Positions 10,331 through 20,313 of a stretch of DNA of 64,000 nucleotides are shown here, piece after piece. How positions within the stretch are numbered: position 1 is the stretch's first letter; each line of letters opens with the position of its first letter. Under the pieces are notes generated by a model, which had not been told where the DNA came from, ran no database searches, and saw only the letters and a list, made by a program, of their open reading frames with translations. Made by a program: the position numbers and the translations under genes. The stretch comes from Quercus robur (lineage: Eukaryota; Streptophyta; Magnoliopsida; Fagales; Fagaceae): positions 6,827,474-6,891,473 of the forward strand of contig NC_065536.1 of the NCBI RefSeq assembly GCF_932294415.1. Reading direction: 5' to 3'.

Positions 10331-11161
10331 ATGGATAGTTCTCAATCCCTTAATGCACCTCCATATTTTGATGGAAGTAATTATGCGTTTTGGAAGGTTC
10401 GTATGAGAGCTTTTCTATGCTCTATTGATGAATCCGTGTGGGATGCTGTTGAGATTGGTTGGACCAAACCTGAGGCAGCCAAATCCACATGGGATAAGGC
10501 AGCACTTGCTGCATCTAATGCTAACAGTAAAGCACTAAATGCTATTTTCTGTGGTGTGTCTCCAGATGAATTTCACAGGATTTCTCACATTACCATTGCC
10601 AAAGATGCATGGGAGATTTTGGAAACAACTTATGAAGGCACGAAGAAAGTGAAAGACACCAAGTTACAAATGCTGACCACTCGGTTTGAGGAGCTTAAAA
10701 TGAGTGAGGATGAGTCTTTTGACTCTTTCTATGGGAAGCTAAATGAGGTGGTTGTCAGTAAGTTTAACTTGGGGGAGAAAACGGAGGACTCAAAGATTGT
10801 AAGGAAAATCCTTCGATCATTGCCGGAAAGTTTTCGTGCTAAAGTGACAGCCATTGAAGAGAGCAAGGATCTTGACGACATTAAAGTACAGGAGCTGGTT
10901 GGTTCTCTGCAGACTTATGAGATGTCGCTGCCAAATCAACGGAAGAGTAAATCCCTTGCTCTAAAGACCATTAATGAGAAGGTGGAAGATCAAGACTCAT
11001 CGGGAGAAGATGTGGTTGACAAAGATGTAGCCTATCTTGTTAAAAATTTCAGAAAGTTTTTGAAATTCAAAAACAATGGAAAATTTGATGATAAGAGAAA
11101 ATTCCAAAATTCTGGAAGGGAGAAGAGGGATTTCAAAAGGAAAGATGGAAAAGAATCCTAA
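10331..11161 (+). CDS. gag: Gag, N-terminal part (276 aa) ending in a conserved in-frame TAA
   Basis: The ATG at 10331 is the first after the primer site. Residues 12-29 form a DUF4219-like segment (YFDGSNYAFWKVR). Residues about 45-200 are the UBN2-type Gag domain. The tail is acidic, then basic (RKFLKF, GREKRDFKRKDGK). Gag would coat the element's RNA. The frame stops at TAA 11159-11161, codon 277, yet continues open in the same frame for another 379 codons. Element D has a stop at the same codon. Either this is a 276-residue short Gag, or the stop is read through, or both copies descend from a stop-bearing parent. Confidence 0.85.
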   Translation: MDSSQSLNAPPYFDGSNYAFWKVRMRAFLCSIDESVWDAVEIGWTKPEAAKSTWDKAALAASNANSKALNAIFCGVSPDEFHRISHITIAKDAWEILETTYEGTKKVKDTKLQMLTTRFEELKMSEDESFDSFYGKLNEVVVSKFNLGEKTEDSKIVRKILRSLPESFRAKVTAIEESKDLDDIKVQELVGSLQTYEMSLPNQRKSKSLALKTINEKVEDQDSSGEDVVDKDVAYLVKNFRKFLKFKNNGKFDDKRKFQNSGREKRDFKRKDGKES

Positions 11162-12301
11162 TCCACACAAGGTGTCACTTGTTTTGAATGCAACGGGCAT
11201 GGACACTTTAAGAAGGAATGTCCGAATTATTTGAAATCGAAAGGCAAAGTGTATGCCACGACCTTGAGTGACTCAGACTCGTCTGACTCAGAATCTGAAG
11301 AGAGCTGTGATGGAGAGGGGAACTATTCAGCTTTCATGACTATTGCTCATGTTGAGTCTTCGGATGAGTTGAATTTGCTTGTTCAAGACCTTGGAGAACA
11401 TAGTGATGATGACTCACTAGGAATTGTTGAAGAATCAGAAGCTGAAGAAGAAGAAAGCACAGCAACTCTTCAAGAGAATTATAACTCACTCTTTGAGAAG
11501 TCGGGTGAATACACAAGGGTGGCCAAGGCTGCTGTAAGAAAAATGAAGAAGGCTGAGGAGGACTACAAAAGTCTCCTAATCCGGTATAGGGAGGCCAAAT
11601 GCGAGATTGAAACACTGAATGGTGAGCTGTCCGAAGCTTACACTAAAGTGAGATTTCTTGAGAACGAGGTTGTGCGAGCAAATGCTAAAATAGAGAGGGT
11701 CACCACCAAGAAGCTAGATGATGTTATATCTTCTCAAAAGAGCTTTTCAGACAAATCCGGACTGGGATATACCGGAGGAAGTAGTTCAACTGGAAATGTC
11801 ACTAAAGAAGTGAAGTTTGTAAAGGCCAAAGATCCAGTTGTAGCTGACCTTACTGGTGTGAAGCTCGAGGTGGAGGAGAAGAAGAATGTGGTGGACCAAC
11901 GGATGCTGAATCATCGTAATCAGTCTGTGGGCAGGTCTGAATCTCGTGCCAAGTCACGTCCACGACCACAAAGAGGTCCTAGAGGAACGTATGTGTGCCA
12001 TTATTGCGGACTTCAAGGGCACACTCGACCAAATTGCCAAAAGCTGAGAGCAAAGAACAGTGCAACTCCTCAAAGGTCAGGAGGACCCAGAATTGATAGG
12101 AGAACTTGGGCAGGTGATCAATCTAGAGAGCAAAATGGAGATCCCGGAATGATGAACGTGATGAAGATGATTGGTGCATTCACCAACTGCTTGGAAAGCT
12201 TCTCACGAAGGTTTGAAAGCCCTAACTCCCGTACCCAATCCTATAAGGAAATCACCCCAAACGCAAGTGACGTGTGGGTGAAAAGGGGTACTCATGCATA
12301 A
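11162..12301 (+). CDS. gag: Gag, C-terminal part with two zinc knuckles (downstream of the TAA)
   Basis: This continues the frame of the N-terminal Gag without shift. A first CX2CX4HX4C knuckle (CFECNGHGHFKKEC) lies seven codons after the stop. An acidic serine-rich stretch and a long coiled coil follow, then a basic region and a second knuckle (CHYCGLQGHTRPNC, 11996-12037). The C-terminus has DVWVKRG. In ordinary Copia polyproteins a motif of this kind leads into pol, but here the frame ends at TAA and no pol follows. Knuckles bind RNA. How this part is translated is open: readthrough of codon 277, or a separate start (there is no ATG close after the stop). Confidence 0.8.
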   Translation, partial: STQGVTCFECNGHGHFKKECPNYLKSKGKVYATTLSDSDSSDSESEESCDGEGNYSAFMTIAHVESSDELNLLVQDLGEHSDDDSLGIVEESEAEEEESTATLQENYNSLFEKSGEYTRVAKAAVRKMKKAEEDYKSLLIRYREAKCEIETLNGELSEAYTKVRFLENEVVRANAKIERVTTKKLDDVISSQKSFSDKSGLGYTGGSSSTGNVTKEVKFVKAKDPVVADLTGVKLEVEEKKNVVDQRMLNHRNQSVGRSESRAKSRPRPQRGPRGTYVCHYCGLQGHTRPNCQKLRAKNSATPQRSGGPRIDRRTWAGDQSREQNGDPGMMNVMKMIGAFTNCLESFSRRFESPNSRTQSYKEITPNASDVWVKRGTHA

Positions 12302-13329
12302 GCATTACAACATGTCCATGCATTAATACTTCTTATGCTTTGTGACTATGTTTGTTTGGTATGCTTGTTGTTTTTGATTTTGGTTGTTTGTTTGTCTTCT
12401 TGTGAATATCTCTTAATTTTTGTTTTATCAATCTTTTTGTTTCTTGTGTCAAAAATCCAAAAATCACATAAAAATTAGAAAATCAAAAAGCTTGATTGAC
12501 TTTGTTGGGTTTTGTCTCAAAACTTGTTTTGCCTTGTACCTTTGTGCTAATGGCTTTGTGCATTTCCGAGCATTGCTTGTTTTCATGCACCTATATCTCT
12601 GTGGGAAAAATCTTGAAATCTATGTGATTGTTGTAAATAGATCTTCAAACTTGTCATGAATGATTAGTGAATGGTTATGTTGATCTTGAGACATGCATAG
12701 ACTTGTGTCTATATATCTTCCCACTTTTTATTTTTGTTTTTGCTAAAAAGAGCTCACCAAATGTAAATCTCCAAATGAAAAGAGATATTGAGCTGCAAAA
12801 GCCTGTCGCACATTCTAGTATTTGACTAGGAAAAAGGATAAGCGACCTTATATTAAAAGTGATATTTCATTCAAAAAGGCCAAAGGCCTGTTCTTCAAAG
12901 AGAAATGTTATATATCCCTCTCACAATGAGAGATGATTGCCTCAAAAGATCAAAAAGATCAAATGTTATGATTGTTAGTGGAGTCAAATGAAAAGCTCCA
13001 AGTTATGTTATCAAGTTGTGTGGGAGGTCATATATACATATTTCTATAATTGAGATTGGTCACATGATCTAGTGCTAATTGTGTATGCCTTGGTTGAATT
13101 GATCATTGAAGCTTCACATTAGACAAAAGACTATCTCATTGTTGATATCCACACACAACACACAAGTTTATGTTCAATAAATGCCATATTCATTTGTGTG
13201 ATTGTACTTGATAAAATGTGTTTTCACATGCTCAATCTTTGTTAATTCAAGCACAAAAAGATTTTTGACTGTTTTAGGTGTTTTTGGAAAGTATTTTGTT
13301 TGAAAAATCTGAAAATTTCAAAAATACAG
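12302..13329 (+). other. Noncoding spacer of element B after gag
   Basis: T-rich, low-complexity sequence with no conserved reading frame. It occupies the place where pol lies in autonomous Copia elements. Confidence 0.6.
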
Positions 13330-13612
13330 TTTTGCCCTGTTTTGGCGGCTCAGTCGCGGGTATGTCAAGTCGCGAGCCTCAGTTGCATCTTCGCTGGTCA
13401 TTTTTGGCGACCTGTTCGCGAGTGGAAGGTCCAGTCGCGAGGTTCACTCAGAGATTTTCGCGGCTTAGCTCGCGACTCACTCGCGGGTAGACCTTCCAGT
13501 CGCGAAAAACACTTAGAAAAATTTTTCAAAATTTTGCTCTTGAGTGCTTTGGCGGCTTGAGCTGGCGACTGTGTGGCGACTTAATCCAGTCGCGAAAATC
13601 GCGTGTTTTGCA
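13330..13612 (+). promoter_or_regulatory. Internal array of TCGCGA motifs in element B
   Basis: About ten GTCGCGAG/CTCGCGAC/TCGCGGG-like motifs occur in 280 bp, much CpG-richer than the flanks. The same motif types mark the U3 part of the B-family LTRs. It lies just upstream of an apparent leader exon and intron in front of ORF2, so it may be the promoter of that gene (inference). Overlapping ORFs across it are by-products of its composition. Confidence 0.5.
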
Positions 13613-13769
13613 GAAACAGGAGCAGTTTTTTAAACCTCTTTCAGTTTTCCCTCGAACTTTTGTAACTGTTCATCTTCTCTTTAAAATTTTTTTTCCTTCC
13701 AAACACTTCGTGAATCCATTTGTCAAACCCTTTTGGTGCTTCGTTTCTTATCCAAATCATCAAGAAAAG

Positions 13770-14463
13770 GTATGGGTTTTGTCTTCTCAATCTCATTTTC
13801 TTTTTCCTGCTTATTTCTGTTACTGTTTGGACTGGTATTGTATTCGTTATACTTATCTCTATGTGTAATGGGTATGGAGTGTCTTGTTTGATATTGTTCT
13901 CACCTGTTTTCATGCTGAGCAGTCACAATGTGTATTTCATTGTTCTGATTTTTGCCTATTATTGAATCTGAGAATCTTTTCTGAAATGGGTTTGGTGTCT
14001 ATTTGACTTACTCATTACACTTGCCTGAATATTGATGTTGGTGTTTGGTTTTGGTCACTGAGTTGTTATGATAACATAATGTATGTTTCTCAACCACGTG
14101 CTCCAGTGTGGATGTTTGGTTTCTTCATGATTGAAATATTTTCCCCATGTTCATGTCTCTGATGGAGTGATTTATGTTATCTGCTCTAAATGTTCATATG
14201 CTGTATCTTTTTGCATATCATGGTCATGTTAACCTGTCTCAATGACAGTTTTGTCAGTTGTGATGTCTATCTTTGTCTTGGTACACTTTCACCAAGTTTG
14301 ATGCACGTATTAGTTTGTACTTCTGTGTTGGTAGTTTTGGTTGGGTCTGCACTATCTTCAGTCTGGGTTTATATATTGAAATATTGTTTACACTGAATCT
14401 TGTTGACAATCTTTTGTGGGGTATTGTTGCTTGGTTCTTTTCTGTTGGCCTATTCTCTTGCAG
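13770..14463 (+). other. Apparent intron directly before ORF2 of element B
   Basis: A donor (AAAAG|GTATGG) at 13770 and an acceptor (TTCTCTTGCAG) ending at 14463 enclose about 694 T-rich bases. The ORF2 ATG is the next codon. This is the form of a leader intron of a separate transcript. Seen only as sequence; splicing is not shown. Confidence 0.55.
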
Positions 14464-15609
14464 ATGTCTCGTCGATCTTCCAGGGGTAAAGACATTGTTG
14501 CTGACGAACCAGCAACAACAGTTGATAAAAGGACTCGTCTATCATCTCAAGCATCTCAAGATCCCAATGAGGATAGATTCAGAGTTCCCCTTAACTCACA
14601 CGCCTACTCAAATGTGTTTGACAAGTCAACAACTATAGTGGAGCGGGTAGTAGAGTTCAACACCTTAGGGACTACTTTCATCCCTCGAATCTTTGAGAAA
14701 CGAGACTGGGCAAACTTGTTCGGAAACTTTGATGATCCAATGGATGAGCTGGTCAAAGAATGCTTCTCCAATGCAACTGATCTTGGACCTATCCTCATTT
14801 TCTGGGTCAGAGGAACAGAGTTTAGTGTTACCCCAGACTCCATCGCAGATCTTCTCGGCATCACCAGACCTCCGAATGTGAATTTAACTCCCTATGATGA
14901 ACGAAATCCAGAGGTTGGAGAAATTTTACAAATCCTAGGACACGATCATGAGGTATCCAGTGCAGGAACTTCCATCAGCACCGCAAAATTTGCACCTGAG
15001 CTGACCACACTGAAGTTGATCATGTTCACCAATCTCTACCCACTGTCCAACACTACATTCATCAATCTTGGGAGAGCTATATTTCTGTGTGATCTCATTA
15101 CCGGAGCCCCCATTGATATATGTGCTCACATCTACTACAACTTGAGGAAGACCGCGTGTCGATCTACAGCTCGAGGAATCATTCCATTTTGCAGTCTCGT
15201 CATGAAACTCATTCTTAGTGCAGGCATTACTCCTCCTGCAGATGGTAAAATGTTGACTCGTCAACGTCCCATTTCCTTATTCACTCTTCAAGCGAGCAGA
15301 AGTCACTCCTCTAAATCACCAAGAAGTGCTCACATCTCTCCGGTTACTTCATCTGCCCCTGACTCAGAGACACCTGCACATACTACATCTGCATCACGTG
15401 TTGTTCCTGAAGCTTCACCGGCTGGTATTCCGCAAGCACAAACTGCTTCTCATATTGACAGAGTTGGCAGTGTACTTGAGCATATTCAGAAACGCGTTGA
15501 TGAGCTTGTGGCACTTCTCTACTCCACAAACAACCATGTCCAAATGCGCCTCGAGACTATGGAGAATCAGCTAGATGAGATTCAACGAAAGTTGGACGAG
15601 AGTCTTTAG
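14464..15609 (+). CDS. ORF2: putative plant transposon protein (Transposase_32-like), 381 aa
   Basis: The ATG lies right after a good splice acceptor. The protein starts SRRSSRGKD, with a basic, serine-rich tail. Residues about 60-265 resemble the plant-specific 'putative plant transposon protein' domain found in retroelement-associated proteins: an opening like ERVVEFN..FIPRIFEKRDW, then WVRGTEFSVTPDSIADLLGI and a helical part ending near IPFCSLVMKLIL. A Ser/Thr/Pro linker leads to a C-terminal coiled coil (about 335-381). Activity is unknown. No reverse transcriptase or integrase motif is present. A decayed relative lies in element E and a truncated start in element F. Confidence 0.75.
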   Translation: MSRRSSRGKDIVADEPATTVDKRTRLSSQASQDPNEDRFRVPLNSHAYSNVFDKSTTIVERVVEFNTLGTTFIPRIFEKRDWANLFGNFDDPMDELVKECFSNATDLGPILIFWVRGTEFSVTPDSIADLLGITRPPNVNLTPYDERNPEVGEILQILGHDHEVSSAGTSISTAKFAPELTTLKLIMFTNLYPLSNTTFINLGRAIFLCDLITGAPIDICAHIYYNLRKTACRSTARGIIPFCSLVMKLILSAGITPPADGKMLTRQRPISLFTLQASRSHSSKSPRSAHISPVTSSAPDSETPAHTTSASRVVPEASPAGIPQAQTASHIDRVGSVLEHIQKRVDELVALLYSTNNHVQMRLETMENQLDEIQRKLDESL

Positions 15610-16420
15610 CTATTCCTGACAAAAAGGGGGAGAGCATTCAATAAGGGGGAGAAAAGTTCAAAGGGAAGTGTGCATAGTGATAGGGGGAGTACACACATAC
15701 TTTTGTCATATTTTTTTTGTCTTATCTTCTAAACTTATGGTTTTTATGGTTTTGATACACTGTGTTTTGGTGTATAGATGTTTCTAACTCTAAACTTATA
15801 CTCTTGGTTTAAACTTTAATATATGTTGATGATGTTATTCAGGTATTTGTTGGTTTGTACCCATGTGCTTTTGTAAGCTTTTAGGGTTAATGTTTTATGC
15901 ATAGTTTGTAGGCTTTATGGTATGTACCTTGCTTAAGTGCAGCCTTTATGCTATGTTGAAATCAGTACCTTAATCTAAATGTTCTGCATTTTGGTTTATG
16001 TACTGTCACTCTTGTGCCCTTGTAGGATTGTTCCTAGATGCATATGCCTTGTGTGCTATGCATTGGTTGAGTGTTGAGCATACAAGTGTCTTGCCTTGTG
16101 CTTGTTAACTTGTATGACCTTGTGTTCATTCCAAGTGTGAATGAGCATTGTGATCACTACCTTGTGGTGTTCACTTGGTTGATCAAGCCATGGTTTGTTT
16201 ATTAACTCCATCTTTGCTTGATCTCATATTGCCTGTTTCATATGCATTTATAATTTTCTGCTTACAATGATCATGGTGTATTGTTGTGTTTCAGGAGTTT
16301 ATGTTCATATGATTCAAGTGCTTCACAGCTTCTAGAGTTAGGTGTGAGTGAGTTTTGTTCAACTGTTCCCAACTCACATGTTAAGTCTAGAGTCTGTTTT
16401 AGGGTTTTGTCACGGAATAG
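15610..16420 (+). other. 3' noncoding region of element B
   Basis: It contains AAAAAGGGGGAGA and AAGGGGGAGA purine runs just after ORF2, then T-rich sequence up to the polypurine tract. No gene seen. Its reverse complement recurs in element E (30546-31420). Confidence 0.65.
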
Positions 16421-16434
16421 CCAAAGGGGGAGAT
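16421..16434 (+). promoter_or_regulatory. Polypurine tract of element B
   Basis: CCAAAGGGGGAGAT lies directly before the 3' LTR. Confidence 0.85.
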
Positions 16435-17537
16435 TGTAAGGTTGAATTTATTCAACCATCTAATTGGCTTTATTCCGTGCCAAATTTGCTTGTAATTCAG
16501 CATTTAGTAACCCTGTATTTAGGTGGGTTTGTTGTAAGGGTAGTGAGTGAGATAGAGTGAAGATTGCTCAAGAGTGTGCAAGAAAACAGAGTGTCGCGGC
16601 TGGGACTCGCGGGTGGACTCGCGGCTGCAAGCCGCCAGAAGCTGCACACGTGCCAAACATGCTGGAAGATGAACAGTCATGCTAGCTGGAGCACTACAGG
16701 ACAAAACAGGACAACTGGCCATACGGTTATCTCGCGACTGGATCTCGCGACTTGGTCAAGCCGCGAGGTCAAGCCGCGAGCCACCCCTGTTTTGGAAAAA
16801 CCTGACGTTTCACATTCCTCCAGTATAAATACCCCTTTAACCCACGATTGAAAGAGAGCTTCCAGAGAGAATTTTGAGAGAGAAACCCTAAAGAAAAACA
16901 AGATTGTTTCACACACAATCCCTACCTTAGAGTCTCATCAAAATCCCTCACTCTCTTCCTCTCCATTGTCAAAACCTTGAGAGGCATTATACCAAACCCG
17001 GTTCTCACCATTATCATCTCTGTGAGACAGTCGTTTGGAGTTCTGGGAAGCAGTTAGGAAGGAGCCAATCTTCATTGGTTGATGCTACGGTGTAGTAGCG
17101 GAATCCGGGAAGCTAGAAAAGAAAAAGGTTCGGCGCAACCTCGTTGGAGCAAGAAGCTTGGAGGGCTTAGGTGCACTGGGTAGATTAGGCTTGGAGGGTC
17201 TATTGCTGTCCTTGTATCCCAACTGTATTTTCTAGTGGATTGATTACCGCTTGGAGGGCGGCGGAGAGGTTTTTCGCCGAGGTCTTCGGTTTCCTCTTCG
17301 ATAACACATCGGGTGTTATCTTTGTGTTTGCATCTTCCTTCCTCTCTATCTCTGCCTTTACATTATCTGCTGTGGTTTATTTTGTTATGGCTTAGATAGT
17401 TGTTTAACCAATTTCATATTATAGCATATGTTAAGTTTCCGCACACTTGTTGTTTGACATATTGCTTGTGTTGGTTAAGTTGGTTTTTGGGGGTCTAAAC
17501 GTTCAAAAGTGTTTTTGTACACGTTTTTGAACTTTCA
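16435..17537 (+). repeat. 3' LTR of element B
   Basis: 1,103 bp, collinear with the 5' LTR. It lacks 7 bp (TTCACTC) before the TATA box and differs by about seven transitions. It ends TTGAACTTTCA and is followed by the TCTTT duplication at 17538-17542. Confidence 0.9.
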
Positions 17538-17542
17538 TCTTT
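17538..17542 (+). repeat. Target-site duplication of element B, right copy
   Basis: TCTTT, identical to 9146-9150. Confidence 0.9.
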
Positions 17543-18374
17543 GATTCCTCTCAATTCCTTCTTAGAACTCAAAAAAAAGAAAAAAATGTCTTTTCTGCTT
17601 AAAACTTCAAGGGTTTTCTTCCTCATATTGTGTAAGACTCTTTTACCCTTTCTTTTTATTCAAATTACATACATTCATGCATTAATCATCCAATTTTTCT
17701 GAAATTTTCAAACTTAAAGATTTTGGGGGGTTTTGATGATTTTGAGTGTTTTGTATTGAAATTGTAATACCCGGAGAAAAAAAAAAAAAAAAAAAGGACT
17801 TAACAAGAGGGGTATTTAAGTAAATCTTTTTGTGGGGTCAATTTTATAATTAATATTATTAAGGGGTTTTTGGAAAATAATGTTGAAACCCTAAATATAT
17901 ATAAGCTAATTAAGTCAACATATAATGATAGATATTTTGAGAGAAGAGACTACCCAAAATACTCAAGTAGAGAAGGATTGACTGCACACATGAGGTAAGA
18001 GCCCAAGAATCTCATTCTTTGTCAAATCTAAGCTTTTTTTGGAATTTGAGTATTTTTTTATGTGGGTATATTTGGCCAGTTGTGAAAGTATTTAAATATT
18101 CAATGAGTTTTATGATGTAAACAAAGAAGGGTTTAGATTTATATTTTCAGTCATTTGGACGCTAGGTACCTACAAATTTTTCTGTCTCGGTAATTTAATT
18201 TTTTCCTATGCCCACTGTTGTGTCATGCGTGTAAGTGTAGATAGAAGTTGCAGAAGGTGAGGCATGGTAAGTCCGGTTCTACACAAGTTTCTGCCTTAAG
18301 AAGTTGTACCGAATTGTGGATTTGGTGAATAGGAAAAGTCATGGTGTGGTTTTGAAGTCTTTGACAATTTCGAA

Positions 18375-18436
<62 letters not shown>

Positions 18437-19171
18437 GAAGCACGTATAGAAGATGGTTCTAGGTGATGTCCTTTATAGATTGACTTTTGACCTTATATGG
18501 CTATGTGTATAGCGTATTATATAGGCTTTATTCCTAGGGAACTATTAGCAGTTGGAAGTAAATGAAATATATATTATGAATATGTGGATTTTTGGTGTGA
18601 GATAATAGTGGAAAATTATTGGATATTTTTAGCAGTTTCTCTTCTGGTCGGGTACTGTTATAAGTTTTTTCTTAAATTATTTGACTATTGAGTAAATGGT
18701 ACCTGTAAAATTATTTTAGGTGATATCTAAGGATTTTAGAAGAAGTGTTGGGGAGAAGTTACTTTTGGAATGGCTTTTGGAGGTAATAACCTTATCCTAA
18801 TTGATTTTATTTTGCTTATACTACTGTATTTTAATTATCACAAATATATTTTTATTACTAAATATATAATTTTATATATATATATATATATATGTATTTG
18901 AATGAGATATATTTTGCTTGAACTATGATTTGATATATATGATTTTGGATAATTTAACTAAGTTTTGACTCTGATACCTAGCCAATGGGGGTTATTCATT
19001 GATACTCTGATACCTAGCCAATGAGAGTTATTTATTGGTACCGAAACTAATTCTATCTGGGGCATCATAAGCCTATCATGTTTCTGGACCTAGCTAATGG
19101 AGGATATACATTAGCACGAAACTAGTTTCATTTGAATCTAATGCCTAGTCACGGGGATATAGCATGACCAT

Positions 19172-20299
19172 TGTTGGGAAATTTAGACCCCGGTTGATAG
19201 AATTAACAAGTTTTAAACCAAAGTTGTTAATTAGATTTATTATGAATAAAACTTATTAAAACAAACAAACATCAATATCATGTCAAAATCATGCAGCGGA
19301 AAAATAAATAAGACAAGATATAATGACCCAGGAAAACCAATGAAACAAACTAGTTTCACAGTAAAAAAACCTGGGGGGAAACCTTCCCAGAAAGCAATCC
19401 ACTATAACAAAAAGAAGTTTCAGATCTAGTACAAAACCTTTGTCCCTAGATTCTACAATCCACATAGATGAACTCACAGCAAAAACCTTCTACTACTTCA
19501 GAATCTATGAACTCTTTAATATATGAACGCCACCCTTTTTGATGCATGAATCCTAGTACATGACTAACCAATTGTGCGGATCCCAGTACGCAACTTAATC
19601 ACCAACTAGAAGAAGATGTTGGCTGCAAAGTTCTGCACTTCATCAACAATGAAGATCAAGAAGCACTTGGTTACAAAACCCTAAGGCGCAAAAGATGCAG
19701 TAGCTTCTTTCAGAGAAAATAAGGCATCGGTCACCTTTTGTATATGTTCTTCTTGTATTCTCTTATGTGACGGCCTCTAAAATAAGCCTTATATAGGTCT
19801 AAGGTTGTGAGAAAAGAAACTCTACACAAATACAAAACCATGGGCTGAAAATCTAAATTTCCGTAACCTCGATCGATCAGGAGGTGTCGAGCTTTAAACT
19901 TCGACAAATACAACTATTGAGAAGCTATTGAGGAGCTGTCAAGGGGACAGGAGCTTTCTCGATTGATCCACCAGCTATCAAGAGGAGTCGAGATTATGAT
20001 AACAATCAACTGAAGAGCTCAATAGATAGCTTAGCTGTCGAGTGGTGTCGAGAAGCTGTCGAGCTATCTATCCGCAGGTGTCGAGCTATTTGTCCAACTT
20101 TAGTGAACAGATTTTCTTCACTTGTTTCTTGGTCCAATCTAAAGGCTTTAATACTAAACTTAAACAACATGTTTCTTGAAGTATTAAACACATCCTAGAT
20201 CTACCCAAATACAAGTAAAGTACGTTTTGTCAAAGGATTAGCCAATTACATAAAGTAGTGACATATGTTCCTAACAAGTGAGTCACATATGTCCTAACA
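19172..20299 (-). repeat. 3' LTR of element C
   Basis: 1,128 bp. The U3 part has many GTCGAG/CTCGAC and CGATCGATC motifs (about 19868-20095), a different motif set from family B but in the same position. Confidence 0.85.
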
Positions 20300-20313
20300 A
20301 TCTCCCCCTTTGG
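20300..20313 (-). promoter_or_regulatory. Polypurine tract of element C
   Basis: CCAAAGGGGGAGAT on the minus strand, directly before the 3' LTR. Confidence 0.8.

Larger units (their letters stand above)
9151..17537 (+). mobile_element. Element B: complete, young, pol-less LTR retrotransposon with two genes
   Basis: An 8,387-bp element with LTRs of 1,110 and 1,103 bp, TG...CA ends, a TCTTT target duplication, a tRNA-Met primer site and a polypurine tract. By eye the LTRs differ at about seven positions, all transitions, plus one 7-bp gap, so the insertion is recent. Inside are a Gag frame (10331-12301), a noncoding spacer with a CpG-motif array, an apparent intron and ORF2 (14464-15609). No protease, integrase, reverse transcriptase or RNase H is present, so the element needs enzymes supplied in trans. 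Confidence 0.9.

Noticed and set aside
13278..13560. Overlapping ORFs on the plus strand in the spacer of element B
   Set aside because: They exist because CpG-rich repeats lack stop codons. No start context, no family similarity and not conserved in related elements.
12302..14463. Possible pol remnants in element B
   Set aside because: I looked for the YVDD/YVDDM, DDE-integrase and RNase H motifs in all frames and saw none. A profile search would settle this.
18373..18436. Long A-rich run as a retroposon tail
   Set aside because: It lies in the middle of insert G with no LINE or SINE body upstream, so it is simple sequence.
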